This document shows, in pieces, positions 21,742 through 29,812 of a stretch of DNA of 64,000 bases; position 1 is the stretch's first letter; each line of letters starts with the position of its first letter. The notes below the pieces were generated by a model. The model made no database searches. It was not told where the DNA came from and saw only the letters and a list, made by a program, of their open reading frames with translations. The stretch is from the NCBI RefSeq assembly GCF_007595705.1, contig NZ_NISY01000020.1, positions 62,001 to 126,000 of the forward strand. Reading direction: 5' to 3'. This stretch comes from Streptomyces sp. SAJ15 (lineage in GTDB: Bacteria; Actinomycetota; Actinomycetes; Streptomycetales; Streptomycetaceae). A program made the translations under genes and the position numbers.

Positions 21742-22793
21742 GGACGAGGAGACGCCGCGGACACGCGGTGCCGGCCCTCGTCGGGGTGCTGCTGGCGCTC
21801 CTGGCCACCGTGCTGGTGCCCGTCGAGCGGGCCCGCGCGGACGCCGGGCCGGTCGTGGAGGTGTCGACGGACGAGGCGGGGGTGGGCGGGGCGGTGACCG
21901 TCCGGGGGACGGGCTGGCGGCCGGGTGCGCTGCTCACGCTGCTGATCTGCGGCCAGAACATGATCGGCGGCACCAACACCTGTGCCAACGCCGAGGGCCG
22001 CGCGGTCACCGTGGGCGCCGACGGCTCCTTCTCGCGCCGGTTGCCGGTGGCCGAGCCGCCCGCACCCTGCCCCTGTGTCGTCCACGCGGCGACCGTCACC
22101 GGGAAACAGGCCAGTGCCCGGGTGGCGTTCACGGTCGCCGGACATCCGGTGAAGCCGCTGCCCCCGGAGGCCGGACGGCCCCGGCTGCGGGTGCTGGACG
22201 TGCGGCTGGACGGGTCGAGCGGGTTGCTGACCTGGTTCGGTGCCCCGGCCCGGCGCACCCTCGTGGTCACCGTCGGCAACCTCGGCACCGCCGCCGCCCG
22301 CGACCCGGTGTTCCAACTGGGCACCTCACACGGCGTCTTCGCGCCCGAGTGGGAGGAGCGGCGTTGGCGCGGCACCATCCCGGCGGGCCGGAAGGCGCAG
22401 GTCAGGCTGAGTGTGGAGCTTTCGGCGGGGGCGCACGGCGACTATCTGGTGTCACTGCGCCACGGGCGGCGGCTGCTGGCTGAACAGCCCTGGACGGTGG
22501 GCCGCCCCTGGGGCGTGACGCTCTTCTGGATCCTGCTGGGCTGCGTCGTCCCGGTCGCCGTCTTCCGTGCCGGGATGGCCGTCGTGGATCGCCTCCGGCC
22601 GCCCGCCGTCGCCCGCGCCCCCGACGAGGCAGTCGAGGGCGGCGCGGCGGCCCTGCCCTGGTTCGTCCCGGAACCGGCCCCGCACGCCGAGCCGGGGGAC
22701 GACGAGCCTCGGGTCACCGAGCCGCGCGCCGCCGGGTCCGGGCACGCATCCGCACCGTCCGACGACCGACCGACCCCGAAGGGAACCACGTGA
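21738..22793 (+). CDS. Secreted/membrane-anchored beta-sandwich protein
   Basis: A 351-residue protein with a signal peptide (hydrophobic ~12-30, cleavage near ARA), an Ig-like domain at ~36-135 (VVEVSTDEAGVGGAVTVRGTGWRPGALLTLLICGQN, with cysteine pairs CGQN/TCAN and CPC) similar to neocarzinostatin-fold modules, a second beta domain (~145-255), a transmembrane helix (~264-285: GVTLFWILLGCVVPVAVF) and an acidic cytoplasmic tail. ATGA overlap with the upstream gene and GTGA overlap with the next show one coupled operon. Function unknown; most likely an envelope partner of the sortase-anchored proteins. Confidence 0.78.
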   Translation: MRTRRRRGHAVPALVGVLLALLATVLVPVERARADAGPVVEVSTDEAGVGGAVTVRGTGWRPGALLTLLICGQNMIGGTNTCANAEGRAVTVGADGSFSRRLPVAEPPAPCPCVVHAATVTGKQASARVAFTVAGHPVKPLPPEAGRPRLRVLDVRLDGSSGLLTWFGAPARRTLVVTVGNLGTAAARDPVFQLGTSHGVFAPEWEERRWRGTIPAGRKAQVRLSVELSAGAHGDYLVSLRHGRRLLAEQPWTVGRPWGVTLFWILLGCVVPVAVFRAGMAVVDRLRPPAVARAPDEAVEGGAAALPWFVPEPAPHAEPGDDEPRVTEPRAAGSGHASAPSDDRPTPKGTT

Positions 22794-24310
22794 GTCACGT
22801 GAGCAGGGAACGGAGTGCGCTTACGGAACGGAGGACGGGCGCGGCGGCCGTCGCGCTGCTCGTGGGCGGCGCGAGCGTGCTGCTGGGCACGGCCCCCGCA
22901 CGGGCGGCGGAGGTGTCGTACCAGACCGAGTGCCTCCCGCCGCCGATCTCCGGGCTGCCCCCGGTCCAGGGCACCACGACGGCCGACGTCCGGGCCCCGG
23001 CCACCGCCAAGGTCGGCGACGAGGTGGAGGTGGTGTGGAAGACGGTGACGGCCGCCTCGAAGAACCCCGACATCCTCGATCTGGACAAGGACACCGTGCT
23101 GCCGACCGGCAAGATCACGGTGGGCGGCGCGCAGAGCGGCGAACTGGCCGTGGAGGGGACCCGGCAGAACCCGCCGATCCCCAAGAACGGCGCGATGGTC
23201 CTCTCCGACATGAAGGCCAGGCTGAAGCTGACGGCGGCGGGCGAGGTGACGCTCACGCCGGGCTTCTACAACATCAACGTCAACAAGCCGATCTCCACGG
23301 ACACCAGGTGCTCGGCGAAGGAGGCGGTGCGGCCGGCCGCCACGATCAGGGTGACGGACGGGGGAGGGGGCACCGGCGGTAGCTCGGGTGGCTCCTCCGG
23401 CGGCTCCTCCGGTGGCTCCTCCGGCGGCTCCTCGGGCGGGTCCTCCGGCGGTAGCTCGGGTGGCTCGTCCGGCGGTTCCTCAGGTGGCTCGTCCGGCGGC
23501 GGCTCCGGCGGGTCCACGAGTGGCGGCGGCGACTCCGGCGGCTCGACGAGCGGCGGCTCCAGCGGCGGGTCGACCGGTGGCTCCTCCGGCGGCTCCACGG
23601 GCGGCGGCCAGGATCCCGGCGGCTCGCAGACCGGCAAGGTGATCCAGGTCGACTACGCCTGCAAGACCCCGATCGGCGACAAGCGGGCGATCTCCCCGGT
23701 CCGCATCGACGCCAAGAAGAACGGCGGCGCCTTCGACCTCACCGTGAACTTCGCCAAGTCCGTCATGGACAGCCCGGTGGACATCCCGGCCGGCGCCGTG
23801 CAGCCCTCGATGGCCGTCGTGGTCGGCGGCGCGGACAAGGGCACGGTCGCGGTGGCGGGCCCGCCGAACAAGGACCCGATCAAGGCCGGTGAGCCGATCG
23901 CGATCCCCGATCTGACCGGACCGTACAAGCCCGGTGCCAGCGGCAAGGCGACGCTGACCCCGGGCGTGCTGACGATCAAGGCGCTCGGCACCACCACGAC
24001 CTGCACCCCGGCCAAGCCGCCGGGCGTCTCGCTGGAGCTGGACACCACGGCCCAGCCGGGCGGCACCACCGGCGGCAGCTCCGGCGGCGGTAGCTCCGGC
24101 GGCACCGGCGGCGGCACCGCGGGCGGCGGCACCGGCGGTGGCACGGCCGGTGGGGCGTCCGGGAGCGGCGCCGCCGGCGGGCTCGCCGACACCGGCGCCG
24201 GCGACCACGGCGGCCTCAAGGCGCTCGGCCTGATCGCCGGCACCACCATCCTGCTCGGCGCCGCCGTGTTCACCTTCACGCCCTGGCGGCGGCTGCGCGG
24301 CCGAGGCTGA
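22790..24310 (+). CDS. Two-domain LAXTG-anchored surface protein
   Basis: A 506-residue exported protein. Signal peptide (~17-40, ARAAE), domain A (~41-190), a ~90-residue GGSSGG-repeat linker, domain B (~282-425: VIQVDYACKTPIGDKRAISPVRIDAK ... TIKALGTTTTCTP), a second Gly-rich linker, sortase signal LADTG, transmembrane segment and Arg tail. Domain B is a clear paralogue of the single domain in the protein at 19647. LADTG is the class E sortase motif of Streptomyces. The linker DNA (23370-23600) is a GGCGGCTCCTCC-type minisatellite that can vary in length in frame. No sortase gene is present in the window. Confidence 0.88.
   Translation: MSHVSRERSALTERRTGAAAVALLVGGASVLLGTAPARAAEVSYQTECLPPPISGLPPVQGTTTADVRAPATAKVGDEVEVVWKTVTAASKNPDILDLDKDTVLPTGKITVGGAQSGELAVEGTRQNPPIPKNGAMVLSDMKARLKLTAAGEVTLTPGFYNINVNKPISTDTRCSAKEAVRPAATIRVTDGGGGTGGSSGGSSGGSSGGSSGGSSGGSSGGSSGGSSGGSSGGSSGGGSGGSTSGGGDSGGSTSGGSSGGSTGGSSGGSTGGGQDPGGSQTGKVIQVDYACKTPIGDKRAISPVRIDAKKNGGAFDLTVNFAKSVMDSPVDIPAGAVQPSMAVVVGGADKGTVAVAGPPNKDPIKAGEPIAIPDLTGPYKPGASGKATLTPGVLTIKALGTTTTCTPAKPPGVSLELDTTAQPGGTTGGSSGGGSSGGTGGGTAGGGTGGGTAGGASGSGAAGGLADTGAGDHGGLKALGLIAGTTILLGAAVFTFTPWRRLRGRG
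23375..23605 (+). repeat. Gly/Ser-coding minisatellite in the LAXTG protein gene
   Basis: Repeated 12-base units such as GGCGGCTCCTCC, with variants, encode the GGSSGGSS linker between the two surface domains. The repeat is in frame. Confidence 0.85.
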
Positions 24311-24372
24311 CCGTAGCCCCCGGCCGTATCCGTACCGCCGGAGACAGGCGCCGGACAGAGGCGAGGGAAACG

Positions 24373-24410
24373 CGAGGGGCCCGGCGCGATCACTCGCGCC
24401 GGGCCCCTCG
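24373..24410. terminator. Perfect 17-bp stem terminator
   Basis: The arms at 24373-24389 and 24394-24410 are exact complements with a TCAC loop. They lie between the convergent surface operon and the POT transporter gene and can serve both. Confidence 0.9.
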
Positions 24411-24424
24411 ACCCAGGGGTCACA

Positions 24425-25954
24425 TCACTTGACGTCGCCCATGAGCTCGATGATCTTCCTGCGGTACATCCACACCGCGAAGCCGGCCAGCACCGCCAGC
24501 GCCGCCTCCGCCGCGACGACGCCCGTGCTGCTCAGGTCGACGTGCGCGATGCCGAGCAGACCCGTGGTGCAGTCACCCGCGGTGACGGCGAGGAACCAGA
24601 CACCCATCATCTGGCTGGAGTACTTCTGCGGCGCCATCTTCGTGGTCACCGAGAGGCCGACCGGGGAGAGGCACAGCTCACCCATGGTCTGGATCATGTA
24701 GATCGAGATCAGCCACAGCGGGGTCACCTTGTCGCCGTCCGACGCCATCAGCATGGGGATGACGAAGACGAAGAACGAGGCACCGATGGCGAGCAGGGCC
24801 ATGGCGAACTTGACCGTGGTGTTGGGCTCGCGGTTGCGGCGGGCCAGCGCCAGCCACATCCAGGCGAAGACCGGGGCCAGCGCCATCACCCAGAGCGGGT
24901 TGACCGACTGGAACCACGTCGACGGGAAGTGGATGCCGAAGACGTTGTCGGAGGTCTCGCCGTCGGCGAAGGCGGCCATGGTCGAGCCACCCTGGTCGTA
25001 GATCATCCAGAAGATGGCCGCCGCCACGAAGAACCAGATGTAGCCGCTGACCTTGCTCTGCTCGACGTCGGTCAGCTCGCGGTCCCGCTTGATGCGGAAC
25101 AGCACCGCGGCCGGAATGATCAGACCCGCGACGGTGATCGGGATCAGCGCCCAGTTCAGGTGCCAGTTGCCGGTGACGCCGACCGTGGTGTAGACCACAG
25201 CGGCGACGCCCAGCCAGATCAGGCCCTTGCGCAGCCACGTCGCGCGCTCCTCGGCCGGCAGCGGGTTGGCGACCAGGCTGCTCTTCGGGTCGAGGTGGCG
25301 CGAGCCGATCAGGAACTGGGCCAGACCCAGCGCCATGCCGAGCGCGGCGAGCGCGAAGCCCAGGTGCCAGTTGACCTTCTGGCCGACGGTGCCGATCACC
25401 AGCGGGGCGGCGAAGGCACCGATGTTGATGCCCATGTAGAAGATCGTGAAGCCGCCGTCACGGCGCGGGTCCTGCGGACCCTCGTAGAGCTGGCCGACCA
25501 TCGTGGAGATGTTGGCCTTCAGCAGACCGGAGCCGATGGCGACCAGCGCCAGGCCGGCGAAGAACGACGCCTCGCCGGGGAGGGCGAGGGTCAGGTGGCC
25601 CACCATGATCACGGAGGCCGCGATGGCGACCGTCTTGCGCGGGCCCCAGACCCGGTCGCCGAACCAGCCGCCGGGCATGGCGAGCAGGTACACCATGGCC
25701 ACGTAGACCGAGTAGATGGCGATGGCGTTGCCCTCGGGCATCGCCAGACCGCCGCCCTGGCTGCCTTCCTTGGCGTCCGGGCCGCCGGCCAGCAGATAGA
25801 GCACGAGCAGTGCGCGCATGCCGTAGTAGGAGAAGCGCTCCCACATCTCGGTCATGAACAGAGTGGCCAGTCCGCGGGGGTGGCCGAAGAAGGTCTTGGT
25901 GCCGGACGGCGGATTGCCCCGTCCCGCGCCGTCCTTCGTCAGGCTGGACGCCAT
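24425..25954 (-). CDS. POT-family proton-coupled oligopeptide transporter
   Basis: A 509-residue multi-pass membrane protein of the proton-dependent oligopeptide transporter family. The ExxERF signature is visible in TEMWERFSYYGMRALLVLYL near the N-terminus, and GGWFGDRVWGPRKTV is the conserved loop. About 12-14 hydrophobic helices. It imports di- and tripeptides with protons. The ATG at 25954 has AAAGGAAT upstream. Divergent from a two-component regulator across 291 bases; no substrate-specific neighbour is visible. Length is normal for bacterial DtpT-like proteins. Confidence 0.93.
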   Translation of the reverse strand: MASSLTKDGAGRGNPPSGTKTFFGHPRGLATLFMTEMWERFSYYGMRALLVLYLLAGGPDAKEGSQGGGLAMPEGNAIAIYSVYVAMVYLLAMPGGWFGDRVWGPRKTVAIAASVIMVGHLTLALPGEASFFAGLALVAIGSGLLKANISTMVGQLYEGPQDPRRDGGFTIFYMGINIGAFAAPLVIGTVGQKVNWHLGFALAALGMALGLAQFLIGSRHLDPKSSLVANPLPAEERATWLRKGLIWLGVAAVVYTTVGVTGNWHLNWALIPITVAGLIIPAAVLFRIKRDRELTDVEQSKVSGYIWFFVAAAIFWMIYDQGGSTMAAFADGETSDNVFGIHFPSTWFQSVNPLWVMALAPVFAWMWLALARRNREPNTTVKFAMALLAIGASFFVFVIPMLMASDGDKVTPLWLISIYMIQTMGELCLSPVGLSVTTKMAPQKYSSQMMGVWFLAVTAGDCTTGLLGIAHVDLSSTGVVAAEAALAVLAGFAVWMYRRKIIELMGDVK

Positions 25955-26245
25955 CGTGATTCCTTTGGTCGTATCCCTCTGCTCGGAACTGGTTGAGCGT
26001 GGGCCAGCCCGGGCATAAAAGAGACCCTCGGCGCGTCGCGCGAGCCAAGGGCCGTGGGCGGTGCTACAGACGTCCCGTCACGATACGCCACACACCGGGC
26101 ATCGCGGCGGCGCTTGAGAGAAAGATCACGGGGCTCCGGCGCAACTTTTCCGCCCCCGTTCGGCAACGGCCCGGCCGTCCCGTCGGCCCCGAGGGACCTC
26201 CCCGGGGCAGCCCGCGAGCGCACGTCAGCGGACTACCATCACCCC

Positions 26246-26926
26246 ATGACCCGAGTACTGCTCGCCGAGGATGACGCGTCCATCTCGGAGCCGCTCGCGC
26301 GCGCCCTGCGCCGCGAGGGATACGAGGTCGAGGTGCGGGAGGACGGACCCACAGCGCTCGACGCCGGGCTGCAAGGGGGTGTCGATCTCCTCGTCCTCGA
26401 TCTGGGTCTGCCGGGCATGGACGGCCTGGAGGTCTGCCGCCGGCTGCGCACCGAGGGCCACACCTTCCCCGTTCTGGTACTCACGGCTCGCGCCGACGAG
26501 GTTGACACCGTTGTCGGCCTCGACGCGGGCGCCGACGACTACGTCACCAAGCCCTTCAGGCTGGCCGAGCTGCTGGCGCGGGTGCGGGCCCTGCTGCGGC
26601 GCGGCGCGGTCGATAACCCGCACCAGCCGCCGGCCACCCACGGCGTGCGGATCGACGTGGAGTCGCACCGCGCCTGGATGGGCGACGAGGAGCTGCAGCT
26701 CACCGCCAAGGAGTTCGACCTGCTGCGGGTGCTGGTGCGGGACGCGGGCCGGGTGGTCACCCGCGACCAGCTGATGCGCGAGGTCTGGGACACCACCTGG
26801 TGGTCCTCGACCAAGACGCTCGACATGCACATCTCGTGGCTGCGCAAGAAGCTCGGCGACGACGCCGCCAACCCGCGCTACATCGCCACCGTGCGGGGCG
26901 TCGGCTTCCGGTTCGAGAAGAGTTGA
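26246..26926 (+). CDS. OmpR/PhoB-family response regulator
   Basis: A 226-residue regulator with an N-terminal receiver (DD at 9-10, phospho-acceptor Asp52 in LLVLDLGLPGMDG, Lys in YVTKPF) and a C-terminal winged helix (~125-224: LTAKEFDLLRVLVRDAGRVVTRDQLMREVW, RYIATVRGVGFRFE). The upstream in-frame extension is rejected because the receiver starts at MTRVLLAEDD and the ATG at 26246 fits the family. It is followed 67 bases later by its histidine kinase. Divergent from the peptide transporter, which could be a target. Confidence 0.93.
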   Translation: MTRVLLAEDDASISEPLARALRREGYEVEVREDGPTALDAGLQGGVDLLVLDLGLPGMDGLEVCRRLRTEGHTFPVLVLTARADEVDTVVGLDAGADDYVTKPFRLAELLARVRALLRRGAVDNPHQPPATHGVRIDVESHRAWMGDEELQLTAKEFDLLRVLVRDAGRVVTRDQLMREVWDTTWWSSTKTLDMHISWLRKKLGDDAANPRYIATVRGVGFRFEKS

Positions 26927-26993
26927 GACTTCCGGTTCCAGAGGCGGTTCCGGAAGAGTCGAGAGAAGCCCACCCGAGAAGAGCCCACCCCTC

Positions 26994-28244
26994 GTGCGTC
27001 GCCGTCTGATCAACTCCACGCTCGCCGTGGTGCTCGTCGTCATCGCCGTCTTCGGCGTGTCCCTGGTGCTGGTGGAGACCCGCACCATCGAGGAGAGCGC
27101 TCGGGAGAGCGTCGACTCCGACGCCGTACGCCTGGTCAGCATCGTCGACAGCCGGCTGGTCGGCGGCGAGGGGCTGAGCCAGCGGGCGCTGCGGGAGCAG
27201 ATCGAGAGCGGCCGGTACGCCCGGATCGAGATCCCCGGCCGCAAGCCGATCGAGGTCGGGGAGCGGCCGAGCGGCAGCGTCATCCGGGCCTCCCGGATCG
27301 GCGCGCAGCGGGAGCGGGTGACCGTGGAGGCGTCCCGCTCGACCGTGAGCAAGGAGGTCGGCCGCACCCTGCTGATCATCCTCTCGGTGGCGCTGCTGGC
27401 CGTGCTGGCCGCCGTCTTCCTGGCCATCCGGCAGGCGCGCCGGCTCTCCGCGCCGCTGACCGACCTCGCCGAGACCGCCGAGCGGCTGGGCTCGGGCGAC
27501 CCGCGGCCGCGGCACCGCCGCTACGGGGTGCCGGAGCTGGACCGGGTGGCCGATGTGCTGGACTCCAGCGCCGAGCGGATCGCCCGGATGCTCACCGCCG
27601 AGCGCCGGCTGGCCGCGGACGCCTCGCACCAGCTCCGCACGCCGCTGACCGCGCTGTCCATGCGGCTGGAGGAGATCACGCTCACCGACGACCTGGACAC
27701 GGTCAAGGAGGAGGCGATGATCGCGCTCGCGCAGGTGGAGCGGCTCACGGACGTGGTGCAGCGGCTGCTGACGAACTCGCGCGACCCGCGCACCGGCTCC
27801 GCCATCGCCTTCGACCTCGACGAGATCGTCAAGCAGCAGATCGAGGAGTGGCGCCCCGCCTCGCGCAGCGAGGGCCGCGCCATCGTCCGCTCCGGCAAGC
27901 AGGGGCTGCGCGCGGTCGGCACCCCGGGAGCGGTGGCCCAGGTCCTGGCGACACTGATCGAGAACTCGCTGATGCACGGCGACGGCACGGTCGCGTTGCG
28001 CACCCGGGTGGCCGGCAACCAGGCCGTGGTGGAGGTCTCCGACGAGGGCCCGGGGGTGCCGCCGGACCTCGGCTCACGGGTGTTCGAGCGGGCCGTCAGC
28101 GGCCGGAACTCCACCGGCCTCGGCCTCGCCGTCGCGCGTGACCTCGCCGAGGCGGACGGCGGGCGACTGGAGCTGCTCCAGCCGCACCCGCCGGTCTTCG
28201 CGCTGTTCCTGAGCCGGGAGATGACGGAGGAGGCGGCGGACTAG
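26994..28244 (+). CDS. Sensor histidine kinase
   Basis: A 416-residue membrane kinase: first transmembrane helix ~9-26, a short extracytoplasmic region, second helix ~124-145, HAMP (~146-200), HisKA with the phospho-accepting His212 in ADASHQLRTPLTAL, and HATPase with N box LIENSLMHG, G1 DEGPGVPPDL and G2 TGLGLAVAR. GTG start. Partner of the response regulator immediately upstream. The small sensor domain (~95 residues) gives no hint of the ligand. It ends with a short tail after FLSREM. Confidence 0.92.
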   Translation: MRRRLINSTLAVVLVVIAVFGVSLVLVETRTIEESARESVDSDAVRLVSIVDSRLVGGEGLSQRALREQIESGRYARIEIPGRKPIEVGERPSGSVIRASRIGAQRERVTVEASRSTVSKEVGRTLLIILSVALLAVLAAVFLAIRQARRLSAPLTDLAETAERLGSGDPRPRHRRYGVPELDRVADVLDSSAERIARMLTAERRLAADASHQLRTPLTALSMRLEEITLTDDLDTVKEEAMIALAQVERLTDVVQRLLTNSRDPRTGSAIAFDLDEIVKQQIEEWRPASRSEGRAIVRSGKQGLRAVGTPGAVAQVLATLIENSLMHGDGTVALRTRVAGNQAVVEVSDEGPGVPPDLGSRVFERAVSGRNSTGLGLAVARDLAEADGGRLELLQPHPPVFALFLSREMTEEAAD

Positions 28245-28333
28245 GCGACCGCGGCGGCCGGTCTCGGCCGCCTCGCGGTGGACGCCCCCGCCCGGCCGCC
28301 TCCCGCGGCTACGTCCTGGCGCTATGTCCTGGC

Positions 28334-28846
28334 CTACTTCCGGGCGCTCTGCGGACGGTCCTCGGGGCGGGAGTCGGCGAGGAAGGACTCGGCGGTCTCC
28401 ACGGCCTCGCGGGCCGGCAGGGTCCGGAACACCCACGTCCGGTACGACCAGAAGCGGAAGAGGGTGGCGATGCCGATGCCGACGAACTTGAAGACGTTGC
28501 TCTGCAGCCGGCTGTCCCAGCCGAAGCCGTACGTCGCGGCGTAGAGCACACCGTTCTCGATCACCAGACCGACCGCACTGAACAGCAGGAAGAGCGAGAG
28601 CTCCTTGGTGCGACCGCTCTTGTCCCGGTCACGGTAGGCGAAGTAGCGGAAGCCCACGTAGTTGAAGGCGATCGCGACCACGGTCGCGATGATGCTGGCC
28701 CGCACCACCTGTAGCTCGGTGTGGTTCCGGATCAGGTTGAACACGCCGAGGTTGACGAGGACGCCGACACCGCCGACGGCGCCGAACTTGGCGACCTCGC
28801 GAGCGAGCTGCTCCACCTGCGTGCGCAGAGAGCGCCGTTCACTCAT
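28334..28846 (-). CDS. GtrA-family membrane protein
   Basis: A 170-residue four-helix protein: EVAKFGAVGGVGVLVNLGVFNLIR, IIATVVAIAFNYVGFRYFAYRDR (family motif N-x-x-x-x-R-x-x-x-F), LFLLFSAVGLVIENGVLYA and FVGIGIATLFRFWSYRTWVF. GtrA-like proteins are thought to help translocate lipid-linked sugars across the membrane for cell-wall or glycoprotein decoration. It lies in core cell-wall country but has no adjacent glycosyltransferase. It is a better family match than the GtrA protein at 12040. It converges with the kinase gene. Confidence 0.9.
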   Translation of the reverse strand: MSERRSLRTQVEQLAREVAKFGAVGGVGVLVNLGVFNLIRNHTELQVVRASIIATVVAIAFNYVGFRYFAYRDRDKSGRTKELSLFLLFSAVGLVIENGVLYAATYGFGWDSRLQSNVFKFVGIGIATLFRFWSYRTWVFRTLPAREAVETAESFLADSRPEDRPQSARK

Positions 28847-28944
28847 GGTGATGGATCAGCCCCGTCCGATCGGCGTTGACAACACAGTCATGCTAACCAG
28901 CCGTCCGGGGGGCCGCCCGCGGGTGTCGGCAATACGGGTGTCCT

Positions 28945-29349
28945 TCAGTGCTCATCGGCGTGGCCCGGGCCACTTCCGTGCTGGACCCGCACCGCCAGGA
29001 TCACGGCGGCCGCCTCCAGCCAGCGGGCCACGGACTCGTCGGCTTCCGGTCCCCGGGCCACCGCCGAGGCGGTCGTCAGCCACTCCTGGGCGATGGCGGC
29101 CGCCTCCCCCGGCAGGGGCTCCGGCAGCTCGGCCGCCCGCGGCAGCCCCCCGCGCCGCACGATCTCGGCGAGGAAGTTCAGCGCCCGGGGCCACACCCCC
29201 AGCCCCTCCACGACCAGCGCGGCCGCCACCGCGCCGTCCCCGAAGAGGGCGACGCGATGCGCACCGCCGAGGGTGAGGCCGTAGCGGAGCATCAGCGGGA
29301 TGTCGAGGGCGCGCAGCTCCTCGTCGGTCATGGGGGGCTCGTCGGTCAT
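28945..29349 (-). CDS. Hypothetical protein, last gene of the toxin/inhibitor operon
   Basis: A 134-residue, mostly helical soluble protein with no family I recognise. It begins with a duplicated MTDEPPMTDEELRAL and contains LMLRYGLTLGGAHRVALFGDGAVAAALVVEGLG. The start at 29349 has GGAGAG upstream. It lies 16 bases behind the chagasin-type inhibitor gene on the same strand, so it is probably co-transcribed with the toxin locus. A second immunity or accessory role is conceivable but not supported by sequence features. Confidence 0.65.
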   Translation of the reverse strand: MTDEPPMTDEELRALDIPLMLRYGLTLGGAHRVALFGDGAVAAALVVEGLGVWPRALNFLAEIVRRGGLPRAAELPEPLPGEAAAIAQEWLTTASAVARGPEADESVARWLEAAAVILAVRVQHGSGPGHADEH

Positions 29350-29365
29350 GCCTTCTCTCCAGGGG

Positions 29366-29812
29366 TCAGCGGACGGTGACGTGGAAGGTGAGGGATTCGG
29401 CGCCGTCGCCCTCGGGCTCCGCCGACGGGGTCCCGCACCGCATGCAGTGCAGCAGTTTGATCTCCGTCGAGCCGGCGTCCTTCGCCTGGAACCGCAGGCG
29501 CAGGGTGCCGCCGGCTCCGACGCGGTCGGAGCCGTCCCCCTCATAGTCCTCGCCGAGCGCCTCGACGACACGGCGGGCGGGCGCCGGCCGGTCGACGATC
29601 CACTTGAAACCGGTGGTGGGGTTGGCGTCCACCTCGATGGTGAAGGTCTCACCCGGGGAGACCTCGACGGCGGTGTCGCGCGCGCCGTAGACGTGCTCGG
29701 GGTCGGTGCCCCAGAGGGCCCGGGCCCCGAAGTACCCGGCCACGGCGACGGCGACGGCGAGGAGGACGAGACCGGCGACGCGCGCTGATCGAAGGTTCAC
29801 CACTTCCACCAC
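29366..29812 (-). CDS. Chagasin-family (I42) cysteine protease inhibitor, membrane-anchored
   Basis: A 148-residue protein with an N-terminal hydrophobic anchor (~10-30: VAGLVLLAVAVAVAGYFGA) and a chagasin-like Ig domain (~45-148). The key inhibitory loop NPTTGFKW matches the NPTTGY/F motif that plugs papain-type active sites; GGTLRLRFQAKDAGSTEIKLLHC corresponds to the second loop strand region. The GTG start may be 29812 or 29800 (GTGA overlap); both overlap the protease gene's stop. Because the upstream product has a papain-like C-terminal domain, this inhibitor is most simply its immunity protein. Confidence 0.85.
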   Translation of the reverse strand: MVEVVNLRSARVAGLVLLAVAVAVAGYFGARALWGTDPEHVYGARDTAVEVSPGETFTIEVDANPTTGFKWIVDRPAPARRVVEALGEDYEGDGSDRVGAGGTLRLRFQAKDAGSTEIKLLHCMRCGTPSAEPEGDGAESLTFHVTVR

